64,000 nucleotides of DNA from Streptomyces sp. NBC_01306 (lineage in GTDB: Bacteria > Actinomycetota > Actinomycetes > Streptomycetales > Streptomycetaceae), in assembly GCF_026340465.1 (NCBI RefSeq), contig NZ_JAPEPC010000001.1, positions 3,830,001-3,894,000 on the forward strand. Direction: 5' to 3'. The first letter of the stretch is position 1; every line of letters begins with the position of its first letter. Positions 53,473 through 61,813 of the stretch are shown piece by piece. Made by a program: the position numbers and the translations under genes. The notes beneath the pieces were generated by a model. The model saw nothing but the letters and a program-made list of their open reading frames with translations. It ran no database searches and had not been told where the DNA came from.

Positions 53473-54870
53473 ATGAGTGATCAGCCATATCCGTACGGGC
53501 AGCAGCAGCCGCCGCAGCAGCCCGACCCGCGGTTCTACCAGGCCCAGAACGGGCACCAGGATCCGAACGGGCACCAGGATCCGCACCCGGATGATCCGTT
53601 CAACCAGACCTGGAACGGGCAGACCTGGGACACCCAGTTCCAGCCGGTGCAGACGCCGGTGCGGCCGGACCCGGCGCAGCAGCCGCCGACACAGGACCCG
53701 TACGCGCAGCAGCAGGCTCCGTACCAGCAGGCTTCGCAGGACCCGTACGCCCAGCAGCAGGCTCCGTACCAGGAAGCCCCGTACCAGCAGGCCCCACAGG
53801 ACCCGTACGCGCAGCAGCCTCCGTACCAGCAGAACCAGCAGAACCAGCCGTATCAGCAGAGCCCGGCTCCCCAGCAGCCCTACGCGTCCCCGCAGAGCCC
53901 GGCGCCCCAGCAGCACGACCCGCGGCAGCCGTACACCGGGCCCGAATCCACCTACCTTCCGCCCGCGTCGCTCCCCCTTCCGCCGGAGACGCCCGCCCCC
54001 GCTCCGTATGCCGCGCGGCCCGCGCCCGCGCCCGCCGCCGCTGAGGCGCCCGCCGCGGCGTCGCCCGCCGACGGCCCCGCATACAGCGCCCCCAGCACCG
54101 TCGGACAGGCGCGGATCACCGACGCGCAGCGGGCCCGCGCCGAGGGGCGGTCGCCGATCATCCCTCCGGGCATGCAGCCCGCCGTGCTGACGGCCGGGCT
54201 CGGGATCGTGCTCGCTGCCGCCGCGTTCGGCGGGCGGTACGCCGTGGTCGTGCCGCTGCTGGTGCTCCAGGCCGTCACAGCCGCCGGCTGGTTCCGGCTG
54301 AACGGCATGTGGCCCGCCCGGCAGGGCATCGCGCTCGCCTTCCTCGGCGGTGTCGTCGCGGACATCGCGCTGCTCGTCGCGGGCACCGGCCACGGGCCCG
54401 CCGCGATCATCGGCACGCTCGGCGTCTGGGTGCTGCTCACGCTCGTGCTCCAGCTGCGCAGCCACGCACCGGCCGACGAGCGGATGGCCGGACTGATGGC
54501 CACCATCGCCTCCTCCGCGCTCACCATCGTCGCGACGGGCATCCTCGCGGCGTCGACGGACGCGGTGACGGTCGGCTGTACGGCCGTGGCGGTCGCGGCC
54601 GTCGTCCGCGCACTCCCGCTGCCGGGCCCCGCCGGGCTCGTCGGCGCCCTGGTCGCGGCGGCGGCCGCCGGAGCCCTGGCGGGCACTGTCACCGGACTCG
54701 GGATGCAGGGCGCGCTGCTCGGGCTCGCGGCCGGCGGCTGCGCCCTGATCGGGCTGCGCGTCGCGAGCTACGACTACCCGTCCCGGTTCGTGCACATGAC
54801 GGCCGGAGTGGCCCTGCCGCTCTCCGCCGCCGCACCGGCGATCTACCTCATCGGCCGACTCGTCGGCTGA
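53473..54870 (+). CDS. membrane protein with Pro/Gln/Tyr-rich N-terminal repeats
   Basis: The 465-aa protein has an N-terminal cytoplasmic region (1-200) of imperfect QDPYAQQQAPYQQ repeats followed by Pro/Ala-rich linker. The C-terminal half has about seven membrane helices (for example LTAGLGIVLAAAAFGGRYAV; GGVVADIALLVAGTGHGPAA). I know of similar proteins in streptomycetes but not of a function; the repeats resemble those of divisome- or stress-linked actinobacterial membrane proteins. aggaggg precedes the ATG at a somewhat long distance. It may form an operon with the MoaD-like gene. Confidence 0.72.
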   Translation: MSDQPYPYGQQQPPQQPDPRFYQAQNGHQDPNGHQDPHPDDPFNQTWNGQTWDTQFQPVQTPVRPDPAQQPPTQDPYAQQQAPYQQASQDPYAQQQAPYQEAPYQQAPQDPYAQQPPYQQNQQNQPYQQSPAPQQPYASPQSPAPQQHDPRQPYTGPESTYLPPASLPLPPETPAPAPYAARPAPAPAAAEAPAAASPADGPAYSAPSTVGQARITDAQRARAEGRSPIIPPGMQPAVLTAGLGIVLAAAAFGGRYAVVVPLLVLQAVTAAGWFRLNGMWPARQGIALAFLGGVVADIALLVAGTGHGPAAIIGTLGVWVLLTLVLQLRSHAPADERMAGLMATIASSALTIVATGILAASTDAVTVGCTAVAVAAVVRALPLPGPAGLVGALVAAAAAGALAGTVTGLGMQGALLGLAAGGCALIGLRVASYDYPSRFVHMTAGVALPLSAAAPAIYLIGRLVG

Positions 54871-54943
54871 TCACCCCGTTAGGCTCGGGTCCGTGCCACC
54901 GGCACGGATCAGGACTCGGGTACGAGCAGAGGGACGACCGGCC

Positions 54944-55636
54944 ATGCGAGCACTGCGGACACTGCTCATCGTCGTCGTGGTACTGGGCGGCCTCTTCGTC
55001 CTCGCCGACCGGATCGCGGTGCATGTCGCGGACAACAAGGCGGCGGACCGAATACGCAGCAGCGAGAGCCTCTCGGCCTCCCCCGACGTCGACATCAAGG
55101 GCTTCCCGTTCCTGACCCAGGTCCTCGACAAGAAGCTCGGCCGGGTCGACGTCACGCTCAAGGGCGTCGACGCGAACGCGTCCGGCCGCCACCTGCGGAT
55201 CAGTGAAGTCCGGGCCGAACTGCACGACGTCACGGTCTCCAGCAACTTCAGCAGCGCGGTGGCAGCGCGCGCCAGCGGCAGCGCGCACATCTCGTACGGG
55301 GACCTCACCAAGGCCTCCGAATCCGGTGCCAAGGTCGCGTACGCGGGGAACGGCAAGGTCAAGGTCACCGGCTCGGTGGCCGTTCTGGGGCGCACGGTCA
55401 GCCGCAGCGTGATCTCGACGGTGACCATGGTGGGGACGGACCGGATCAAGGTGCACGCGGACGTGGTGCCCGGGGAGGGCATCCCCGGTCTGGAGGGTCT
55501 GGTCCGGCAGCAGACCGACTTCGACAGCGCGGTCGGCGGGCTGCCCGCCGGGCTGAAGCTCAGCGAGGTGCGGGCCACGGCGGACGGCGTCGACATCGGC
55601 GTCACGGGTACGAACGTCGCGCTGGCCGGGCAGTAG
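54944..55636 (+). CDS. DUF2993 (LmeA-like) protein
   Basis: The 230-aa protein has an N-terminal membrane anchor (ALRTLLIVVVVLGGLFVLAD) and an extracellular DUF2993 domain beginning VDIKGFPFLTQVLDKKLGRV. It is shorter than the paralogue at 44300, lacking the acidic leader and the extra C-terminal region. LmeA-type members bind phospholipids outside the membrane. ATG 54944 is chosen where the signal anchor starts; gaggga is 9 bp upstream. Confidence 0.9.
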   Translation: MRALRTLLIVVVVLGGLFVLADRIAVHVADNKAADRIRSSESLSASPDVDIKGFPFLTQVLDKKLGRVDVTLKGVDANASGRHLRISEVRAELHDVTVSSNFSSAVAARASGSAHISYGDLTKASESGAKVAYAGNGKVKVTGSVAVLGRTVSRSVISTVTMVGTDRIKVHADVVPGEGIPGLEGLVRQQTDFDSAVGGLPAGLKLSEVRATADGVDIGVTGTNVALAGQ

Positions 55637-55852
55637 GAGGGGCGGCGGCAGTACGGGGCCGGCGGAGAGACCCATCGTGACCGGATGGTGAGACGGGGGA
55701 GTCCGGTCCTCAGATGGTGGGCAAGTACGGAACCGTGGGAATCCCGGGCCGTACGCGCGCCATTGGCACATTGTCTCGCATCGCGGACGATCGCGTCTCA
55801 GTGTGCGATACGGCGGTGACATCTCCGCCCGTACTTCCCTACGATCGACCGT

Positions 55853-55933
55853 ATGAAGCAGCAGGCGGATCTCACGAAGCGGCGGGCAGTCGACCTGTGC
55901 CGTGTCTCCGCCATGCTCTGTCGCGCCTTCTGA
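55853..55933 (+). CDS. Cys-containing leader peptide upstream of sulfur genes
   Basis: The 26-aa peptide starts MKQQADLTKRRAVDLCRVSA and ends in MLCRAF. The two LCR/MLCR segments and the basic middle match the small putative leader peptides that precede sulfur-metabolism operons in Streptomyces. It is followed directly by a hairpin (55935-55952) and, 188 bp later, by the sulfurtransferase gene. Its likely job is to let ribosome stalling at cysteine codons control the downstream genes; that mechanism is inference. Confidence 0.82.
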   Translation: MKQQADLTKRRAVDLCRVSAMLCRAF

Positions 55934-55934
55934 G

Positions 55935-55984
55935 CGGGAGCTCCGACTCCCGTATCCCCCGGGTCCCCCGACCGTCTGTCGGGG
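55935..55984 (+). promoter_or_regulatory. tandem hairpins after leader peptide (attenuator candidate)
   Basis: cgggag-ctccga-ctcccg (55935-55952) begins 2 bp after the leader stop codon; a second stem, ccccga-ccgtctg-tcgggg, occupies 55966-55984. No T run follows, so Rho- or translation-based control is more likely than classic attenuation. Confidence 0.55.
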
Positions 55985-56120
55985 CCGCCCCCCGCGGTGC
56001 CGGATGCGCTCTGTCTCCCGGCCTCCGTGGATCCGTACGCCGACACCATCGCACCATCCCGCCGCACGTCCCCGGGCTCCGCAGGAGCAGGGGATTCCCC
56101 ATCCCCGGAGGAGATTCCGC

Positions 56121-56960
56121 ATGAGCCGCAGCGACGTTCTGGTAGACGCAGACTGGGTCGAGGCCCACATCGACGACCCGCAGGTCGCCATCGTCGAGGT
56201 GGACGAGGACACCTCTGCGTACGAGAAGAACCACATCAGGAACGCGATCCGGATCGACTGGACCAAGGACCTCCAGGATCCGGTCCGCCGTGACTTCATC
56301 GACCAGGCCGGCTTCGAGAAGCTGCTGTCCGAGAAGGGCATCGGCAACGACACGACCGTCGTGCTCTACGGCGGCAACAACAACTGGTTCGCCTCGTACG
56401 CCTTCTGGTACTTCAAGCTGTACGGCCACAGCGACGTCCGGCTGCTCGACGGCGGCCGCAAGAAGTGGGAGCTCGACTCCCGCGACCTGGTCGACGCCGT
56501 GCCGTCCCGCCCGGCCACCACGTACAAGGCCAAGCCGCAGGACGAGTCGATCCGCGCCTACCGCGACGACGTGGTGGCCGCGATCAACAGCAAGAACCTG
56601 GTCGACGTCCGGTCGCCCGACGAGTTCAGCGGCAAGCTGCTCGCCCCGGCGCACCTCCCGCAGGAGCAGTCGCAGCGCCCCGGCCACGTGCCGAGCGCCC
56701 GCAACATCCCGTGGTCGAAGAACGCCAACGACGACGGCACCTTCAAGTCGGACGACGAGCTCAAGGCCCTCTACGAGGACGAGCAGGTCGACCTTGCCAA
56801 GGACACCATCGCGTACTGCCGCATCGGTGAGCGCTCCGCGCTGACCTGGTTCGTGCTGCACGAGCTGCTCGGCCAGGAGAACGTCAAGAACTACGACGGC
56901 TCGTGGACCGAGTACGGCTCCCTCGTGGGTGTGCCGATCGAGCTCGGCGCCAACAAGTAG
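56121..56960 (+). CDS. thiosulfate sulfurtransferase (two-domain rhodanese)
   Basis: The 279-aa enzyme has two rhodanese domains; the C-terminal one carries the catalytic Cys233 in AYCRIGERS. It moves sulfur from thiosulfate to cyanide or thiol acceptors. Visible features include VEVDEDTSAYEKNHIRNAIR, WYFKLYGHSDVRLLDGGRKK and VDVRSPDEFSGK. In mycobacteria this protein is called CysA/SseA-type and is co-encoded with SseC, exactly as here (43 bp gap). ggaggag precedes the ATG. Confidence 0.94.
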   Translation: MSRSDVLVDADWVEAHIDDPQVAIVEVDEDTSAYEKNHIRNAIRIDWTKDLQDPVRRDFIDQAGFEKLLSEKGIGNDTTVVLYGGNNNWFASYAFWYFKLYGHSDVRLLDGGRKKWELDSRDLVDAVPSRPATTYKAKPQDESIRAYRDDVVAAINSKNLVDVRSPDEFSGKLLAPAHLPQEQSQRPGHVPSARNIPWSKNANDDGTFKSDDELKALYEDEQVDLAKDTIAYCRIGERSALTWFVLHELLGQENVKNYDGSWTEYGSLVGVPIELGANK

Positions 56961-57002
56961 TACCGACCTTCACCAACCTCTCAGGCCCCTCAGGAGAACA
57001 GC

Positions 57003-57290
57003 ATGTGCGGAGCGAAGGCCGGCGGCCCGGACGCCTCGACGATCAAGCCCGGTGAGACCACGATCCAGGGCAGCGTGACCCGTGACGGCGAGCCCGTCAC
57101 CGGTTATGTGCGCCTGCTGGACTCGACCGGCGAGTTCACCGCCGAGGTCCCGACCTCGGCCACCGGACAGTTCCGCTTCTACGCGGCCGAGGGCACGTGG
57201 ACGCTGCGCGCCCTCGTCCCGGGCGGCACGGCAGACCGTACGGTCGTCGCGCAGACCGGCGGCCTCGCGGAGATCGCGATCGCTGTCTGA
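57003..57290 (+). CDS. sseC: SseC-like DUF1416 sulfur-metabolism protein
   Basis: The 95-aa protein begins MCGAKAGGPDASTIKPGETT and is a short beta-rich (transthyretin-like) domain with VRLLDSTGEFTAEV and TWTLRALVPGG. The N-terminal Cys2 is a DUF1416 hallmark. It always follows the sulfurtransferase gene in actinobacteria and probably acts with it. aggaga is 5 bp before the ATG. The biochemical role is unknown. Confidence 0.9.
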   Translation: MCGAKAGGPDASTIKPGETTIQGSVTRDGEPVTGYVRLLDSTGEFTAEVPTSATGQFRFYAAEGTWTLRALVPGGTADRTVVAQTGGLAEIAIAV

Positions 57291-57334
57291 CCGAGCAGGA
57301 ACCGAGCAGGATCCGAGCAGGACCTGATCTGGCC

Positions 57335-57387
57335 GGAGGGCCGCACCCCAGGGGGTTGGACGCCACTTGGACCGGGTGCGGCCCTCC
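57335..57387 (+). terminator. 14-bp hairpin after sseC
   Basis: ggagggccgcaccc and its complement enclose a 25-nt loop. It follows a short direct repeat (accgagcagg) and ends the sulfurtransferase-sseC unit. No T run. Confidence 0.6.
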
Positions 57388-57462
57388 GCGCCGTCCGGGG
57401 CAGGGAAGTTCCCGAGCTCCGTCCGGGGGCGACGAGTTGCCGATCGGTCTTACGCTGGATGC

Positions 57463-57816
57463 ATGTACTCGCGACGTCGGCGCGGCTATTTTCTGTTGAT
57501 GGGCGGCTGTCTGCTGCTCTTCGTCTCAGCCTGGGCTTTCGTACGTCTCTGGTCGGTGCCTGCCGCCATCGCCATGTGTTTCGTCGCGATGGTCATCCCG
57601 CCGGTCGCGGCGATCGTCGGCAACCGGCGCGGTCCCGATGACCGCTGGTGGGACGAGCCGCCGCCCGACAGCGGGTCCGCCGACAGGCCGACGGGCAAGT
57701 CCACGGACAGGCCGACGGGCAAGCGCACGGACAAGCACTCGGACCTGCCGCCTTCGGGGGACCGTACGTCCGACGAGTGGTGGGACGAGCTGGACGGGAA
57801 GAAGCGGCGCCGGTAG
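57463..57816 (+). CDS. DUF3099 membrane protein
   Basis: The 117-aa protein has two membrane helices (YFLLMGGCLLLFVSAWAFVR; VPAAIAMCFVAMVIPPVAAI) and a hydrophilic C-terminus. The tail has a repeated DRPTGKSTDRPTGKRTDK block between two WWDE motifs (DRWWDEPPP and DEWWDELDG). ATG 57463 precedes the first helix; the longer frame lacks support. The function is unknown. The repeat looks recently expanded. Confidence 0.85.
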   Translation: MYSRRRRGYFLLMGGCLLLFVSAWAFVRLWSVPAAIAMCFVAMVIPPVAAIVGNRRGPDDRWWDEPPPDSGSADRPTGKSTDRPTGKRTDKHSDLPPSGDRTSDEWWDELDGKKRRR

Positions 57817-57856
57817 GCGGGGCGGCGCACCCGGCAGCTGCCGGTCGTCCCAGACC

Positions 57857-58222
57857 TCAGTAGACGAGTGCCTGGACGCCGTCGGCCATCGCTTCCTGTA
57901 CGAAGAGCTGGGCGCCCGCGATCCGTACGCCCTCCAGTACGTCCTGCTCCGTGATGTCGCGGCGGGCCGCACACTGCGTGCAGACGGTGATCTGCCCGCC
58001 CGCCCTGATCGAGTCGATCAGATCCGGCAGCGGCGCCGCGTGCGGCAGCTCGAACTCGGCGGCCCGGCCCGGCAGGGCGAACCACGACGACTCACCGGTG
58101 AGCCAGAGCGAGACCTCCACCCCGCTGGCCACGGCGACCGCGGCCACGGTGAACGCCTGGGAGCACCGCTCGGGGGCGTCGGATCCCGCAGTCACCTTGA
58201 TCACTAGCTTCTTCTGGGCCAT
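57857..58222 (-). CDS. DsrE-family sulfur-relay protein
   Basis: The 121-aa protein has the DsrE/DsrF-like fold (KKLVIKVTAGSDAPERCSQA; SGVEVSLWLTGESSWFALPG). A conserved cysteine pair lies in ITVCTQCAARRDITEQD, likely to carry persulfide. It could receive sulfur from the neighbouring rhodanese. It is read toward the DUF3099 gene and stands alone. Confidence 0.9.
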   Translation of the reverse strand: MAQKKLVIKVTAGSDAPERCSQAFTVAAVAVASGVEVSLWLTGESSWFALPGRAAEFELPHAAPLPDLIDSIRAGGQITVCTQCAARRDITEQDVLEGVRIAGAQLFVQEAMADGVQALVY

Positions 58223-58365
58223 GGCCGAACTCTAATCGTCGGCCGCCGCCGCACCTCGCAGAGAGGGCTCGGCCCCCACCCATTAGGCTGGGACCCGGCC
58301 CTTCCTGCTTTTCACGTTCACGCGGCCGCCGTCGTCCGTGCAGTCGCTCATACAAGGAGCACCTC

Positions 58366-58467
58366 GTGCTTGACGCCATTTTCATCGCTCTGCTGATCCT
58401 GGTCTGCGTCGGCGTCATCGCCTTCGCCGGTCTTTCGGTGAAGAAGCTCTACCAGGGCCAGCGCTGA
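58366..58467 (+). CDS. 33-aa membrane microprotein
   Basis: aaggag lies 6 bp before GTG 58366. The 33-aa product is a single hydrophobic helix with Cys (IFIALLILVCVGVIAFAGLS) ending in KKLYQGQR. Its high quality of start and third-codon GC argue for a real gene. It stands just before the nitrobindin-like gene. I believe similar tiny proteins occur at this place in other streptomycetes; the role is unknown. Confidence 0.75.
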   Translation: MLDAIFIALLILVCVGVIAFAGLSVKKLYQGQR

Positions 58468-58525
58468 CCGCTCGGCAACTGGCAGCCGGTAGCCCGAACC
58501 CCTCTCACAGATCGTCTGAGCCCTC

Positions 58526-59089
58526 ATGATCGAGATTCCGTCGGACCTCCATCCGAGCCTCGTCCCGCTGGTCTTCCTCCTCGGTAAGTGGACCGGGGCC
58601 GGTGTCGCGGACTTCCCCGGTGAGGAGAAGTGCAACTTCGGCCAGGAGGTCGCCTTCACCCACGACGGCCGCGACTTCCTTGAGTACACCTCGCACACCT
58701 GGGTGCTGGATTCCGAGGGCGTGAAGGTCAGGCCGCTGGAGACCGAGTCCGGGTACTGGCGCGTGGACGAGCACCGCAAGGTCGAGGTCGTGATGGTGCG
58801 CGACCAGGGCGTCGTCGAGATCTGGTACGGCGAGCTCGCCGACCAGAAGCCGCAGATCGACCTGGTGACCGACGCGGTCGCGCGGACCGCGGCGTCCGGC
58901 CCGTACAGCGGCGGGAAGCGGCTCTACGGCTATGTGAACAGCGACCTGATGTGGGTGGGCGAGAAGGCCACGCCCGAGGTCGAGCTGCGGCCCTACATGT
59001 CCGCGCATCTGAAGAAGTCCGTCGACCCCAGCGAGTGGGCGAAGGATCTGAAGGACCTTCCTGACGACGGAATCGCCTTCTTCAAGTAG
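58526..59089 (+). CDS. nitrobindin-like heme-binding beta-barrel (FABP family)
   Basis: The 187-aa protein has the GxWxGxG motif (LLGKWTGAGVADFP, about residues 18-31) and beta-barrel strands (KVEVVMVRDQGVVEIWYGEL; YVNSDLMWVGEKA). Nitrobindins bind ferric heme and scavenge nitric oxide or peroxynitrite. No enzyme partner is needed. It is 21 bp upstream of the nur gene in the same direction and could share its promoter. Confidence 0.9.
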   Translation: MIEIPSDLHPSLVPLVFLLGKWTGAGVADFPGEEKCNFGQEVAFTHDGRDFLEYTSHTWVLDSEGVKVRPLETESGYWRVDEHRKVEVVMVRDQGVVEIWYGELADQKPQIDLVTDAVARTAASGPYSGGKRLYGYVNSDLMWVGEKATPEVELRPYMSAHLKKSVDPSEWAKDLKDLPDDGIAFFK

Positions 59090-59109
59090 GCCGCTCCTAC
59101 ACTGGAGGC

Positions 59110-59592
59110 GTGGTGACCACTGACTGGCAGAGCGACCTCCGCAGCCGCGGGTACCGGCTGACCCCGCAGCGACAGCTCGTGCTGGAGGCCGTGGACGCGC
59201 TGGAGCACGCGACGCCCGACGACATCCTCACCGAGGTGCGGAAGACGGCGGGCGGCGTGAACATCTCCACGGTCTACCGCACCCTGGAGCTGCTTGAGGA
59301 GCTGGGCCTGGTGAGCCATGCCCATCTCGGGCACGGTGCTCCCACGTACCACCTCGCCGACCGGCACCACCACATCCATCTGGTCTGCCGGGACTGTACG
59401 GACGTCATCGAGGCCGACATCAGTGTGGCCGCGGACTTCACCGGGCAGCTCCGCGAGTCGTTCGGCTTCGAGACGGACATGAAGCACTTCGCCATCTTCG
59501 GGCGGTGCCGGAAGTGCGCGGCCAAGGCCGCCGAGGAGCAGCCCCAGGGGCAGGCCGAGGCTCAGGCCCCTGCTTCCGGCGGCGGTTCGTAG
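59110..59592 (+). CDS. nur: nickel-responsive Fur-family regulator Nur
   Basis: The 160-aa protein has a Fur winged helix (YRLTPQRQLVLEAVDALEHA; NISTVYRTLELLEELGLVSH) and a dimer domain with the metal-rich ADRHHHIHLVCRDC segment. His33, His86, His88 and His90 are in the positions of the nickel site known for Streptomyces Nur, and the sequence reads very like that protein. Two further cysteines are in GRCRKC. Nur represses nickel uptake genes and the iron superoxide dismutase when nickel is present. The tail after 140 is Gln/Ala/Gly-rich. Confidence 0.85.
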   Translation: MVTTDWQSDLRSRGYRLTPQRQLVLEAVDALEHATPDDILTEVRKTAGGVNISTVYRTLELLEELGLVSHAHLGHGAPTYHLADRHHHIHLVCRDCTDVIEADISVAADFTGQLRESFGFETDMKHFAIFGRCRKCAAKAAEEQPQGQAEAQAPASGGGS

Positions 59593-59623
59593 CCTTGCGG
59601 CGGGCGGTCGTACGCTTGCGGAC

Positions 59624-60589
59624 ATGAAGAGCCCGCTGTTGTCACTGCCCGGTGCCGTCCCCGCCGAAGGCCGGGACGAAGGTGTCGCCGCCCACTACGG
59701 AGACCTGTTCCGCGAACAGCGTGCGCTGTCGGACGGTACCGGCCTCGTGGACCTCTCCCACCGCGGCGTCATCACGGTCACCGGCCCTGACCGGCTGAGC
59801 TGGCTGCATCTGCTGCTCACCCAGCACGTCAGCGAGCTGCCGCAGGGCGTGGCCACCGAGGCGCTCATCCTCTCGGCCAACGGCCACATCGAGCACGCCC
59901 TCTACCTCGTGGACGACGGCGAGACGGTGTGGGCGCATGTCGAGCCGGGCACGCAGCAGGAGCTGATCGCGTACCTGGAGAGCATGAAGTTCTACTACCG
60001 GGCCGAGATCGCCGACCGCACTGAGGACATCGCGGTCGTGCATCTGCCGGCCGGTTCGATCGCCGGGGTGCCGGACGGCGTGGTCGTACGGGAGACGGCG
60101 CACGGCCGTGATCTCTTCCTGCCCCGGGAGCAGCTGGAGGCGTATGCGGCCGAGCACGGTCCGGTCGCCGGGCTCCTCGCGTACGAGGCGCTGCGCATCG
60201 AGGCGCACCGGCCGCGGGTCGGTCTGGAGACCGACCACCGGACCATCCCGCACGAGCTGGGGTGGATCGGCACCGCGGTCCATCTGGAGAAGGGCTGCTA
60301 CCGGGGCCAGGAGACGGTCGCCCGTGTCCACAACCTGGGGAAGCCGCCGCGCCGGCTGGTCTTCCTGCATCTGGACGGCAGCGAGGTGCTGCTGCCGGGG
60401 CACGGTACGCCGGTCCGGCTCGCATCGGACGGCGCCGAGGGCCGCCAGCTGGGCTTCGTCACCTCGTCGGCCCGCCACCACGAACTGGGACCGATCGCGC
60501 TGGCACTGGTGAAGCGCAATGTGCCGGTGGACGCGGAGCTGCTGGCAGGGGACACCGCGGCCGCCCAGGAAGTCGTCGTGGAGCCGTAG
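59624..60589 (+). CDS. ygfZ: YgfZ/GcvT-like folate-binding protein
   Basis: The 321-aa protein has the YgfZ motif KGCYRGQETVARVHN (about residues 224-238) with its conserved Cys, preceded by an aminomethyltransferase-like fold (GLVDLSHRGVITVTGPDRLS; EAYAAEHGPVAGLLAYEALR). YgfZ proteins use tetrahydrofolate and help iron-sulfur enzyme assembly or repair. Its stop codon lies inside an 8-bp tandem repeat. It is followed by the convergent dtd gene. Confidence 0.92.
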   Translation: MKSPLLSLPGAVPAEGRDEGVAAHYGDLFREQRALSDGTGLVDLSHRGVITVTGPDRLSWLHLLLTQHVSELPQGVATEALILSANGHIEHALYLVDDGETVWAHVEPGTQQELIAYLESMKFYYRAEIADRTEDIAVVHLPAGSIAGVPDGVVVRETAHGRDLFLPREQLEAYAAEHGPVAGLLAYEALRIEAHRPRVGLETDHRTIPHELGWIGTAVHLEKGCYRGQETVARVHNLGKPPRRLVFLHLDGSEVLLPGHGTPVRLASDGAEGRQLGFVTSSARHHELGPIALALVKRNVPVDAELLAGDTAAAQEVVVEP

Positions 60590-60620
60590 AGCCGTGGAGC
60601 CGTGGAGCCGTGGAGCCATA
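60581..60620 (+). repeat. five 8-bp tandem repeats at the ygfZ stop
   Basis: Units GAGCCGTA, GAGCCGTG (three times) and GAGCCATA. As 8 is not a multiple of 3, gain or loss of units before the stop could change the last residues of YgfZ. Confidence 0.88.
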
Positions 60621-60639
60621 GGGTTCCTGGCGGCCGGGC

Positions 60640-61065
60640 TCAGATCTCCAGCAGGACCGTGAACGGGCCGTCGTTCGTCAGCGAGACCCGCATGCTCGCG
60701 CCGAACCGGCCCGTCCCGACCGTCGCGCCCAGGGCGCGCAGCTGGTTCACCACCTCGTCCACGAGCGGCTCGGCCACCTCGCCGGGGGCGGCCCCGTTCC
60801 AGGTGGGACGGCGGCCCTTCCGGGCGTCTCCGTAGAGGGTGAACTGCGAAATCACCAGCAAAGGTGCATTCACGTCCGAGCACGACTTTTCGCCCGACAG
60901 GATCCGCAGCGACCAGACCTTTCGGGCTAGTTGCGCCGCTTTTTCCGCAGTGTCCTCATGAGTGACCCCCACAAGCACGCACAGACCCTCCCCGGAGATC
61001 TCACCCACGGTCTCACCAGCCACGACGACGCTCGCGCCGTCCACCCTCTGCACCACTGCACGCAT
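60640..61065 (-). CDS. dtd: D-aminoacyl-tRNA deacylase
   Basis: The 141-aa enzyme frees tRNA from wrongly attached D-amino acids. It starts [20 protein letters not shown], with the active-site blocks [10 protein letters not shown] (SQxTL) and [13 protein letters not shown] (NxGP). Length and both catalytic motifs match Dtd exactly. ATG 61065 is the start; upstream frame is non-conserved. It converges on ygfZ. Confidence 0.97.
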   Translation of the reverse strand: MRAVVQRVDGASVVVAGETVGEISGEGLCVLVGVTHEDTAEKAAQLARKVWSLRILSGEKSCSDVNAPLLVISQFTLYGDARKGRRPTWNGAAPGEVAEPLVDEVVNQLRALGATVGTGRFGASMRVSLTNDGPFTVLLEI

Positions 61066-61181
61066 ACGGGCCAACCTATCCGGGGCCGAACGGGCGCGGA
61101 GAGCCAGCAGCGGCACCATCCGGAGTGGCACCATGCACGAGAGGCGGTGCACCGCACCGGTCGAGGGGACGGAATACGCAT

Positions 61182-61769
61182 ATGAGTACATCTGGCGCCG
61201 GGCAGTCGCCCGGTCCCGTATCCATGACCCGGATCAGCTCCGTGCCACGAGCACCCGCGCAGCGCGCGGGCGCCGCGCTCCCGGCGGCCACCGAGCACGA
61301 CATCGGCGGGCTGCGCCTGCCCGAACTGCGCACGCTGCGCAGGGATGCCCAGCGGGACGAGGCCGACCTCAGCTACGTACGCCGGATGCTGCACGGGCGG
61401 ATCGACATCCTCCGCGCCGAGCTGTCCCGGCGTACGGGACCGGAGTCCCCGGTCGTCGAGCGGCTCTCCGAGATCCTGGCCGACGTGCCGTCCTCGCACC
61501 GCTCGTCGGCCCGCCATGTGACGCTCTCGACGCCGCGCAGCGCGGAGAACAGCAAGCTGGCCGCCGACATGCTCGCCGAGGTGGAACTCTCCGACCTCTG
61601 CGCCCGTACGGACGAAGAGCTGCACACCGGAATGGGCCGCCTCGTCCGCTACGAACAGCAGGTATCCAGCCGCCGACAGCACCTCCAGCGGACCGCCGAC
61701 GATTGCAGCGCGGAGATCGCCCGCAGGTACCGTGAGGGCGAAGCGCAAGTAGACGACCTGCTCACCTGA
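61182..61769 (+). CDS. rsiG: RsiG, c-di-GMP-binding anti-sigma factor of WhiG
   Basis: The 195-aa protein has a disordered N-terminus (1-40) and a long coiled coil. Two E(X)3S(X)2R(X)3Q(X)3D motifs define RsiG. Here motif 1 is E60-S64-R67-H71-D75, with His in the Gln place, and motif 2 is E158-S162-R165-Q169-D173. RsiG with c-di-GMP holds the sporulation sigma factor WhiG inactive. Position and overall pattern fit RsiG strongly. ATG 61182 has gagggg upstream. It precedes an asparaginase gene by 44 bp. Confidence 0.92.
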   Translation: MSTSGAGQSPGPVSMTRISSVPRAPAQRAGAALPAATEHDIGGLRLPELRTLRRDAQRDEADLSYVRRMLHGRIDILRAELSRRTGPESPVVERLSEILADVPSSHRSSARHVTLSTPRSAENSKLAADMLAEVELSDLCARTDEELHTGMGRLVRYEQQVSSRRQHLQRTADDCSAEIARRYREGEAQVDDLLT

Positions 61770-61813
61770 GGCGATCCTTCCGGTGAGCGGGCCCCGTTCC
61801 CGGAAGGCCGACG

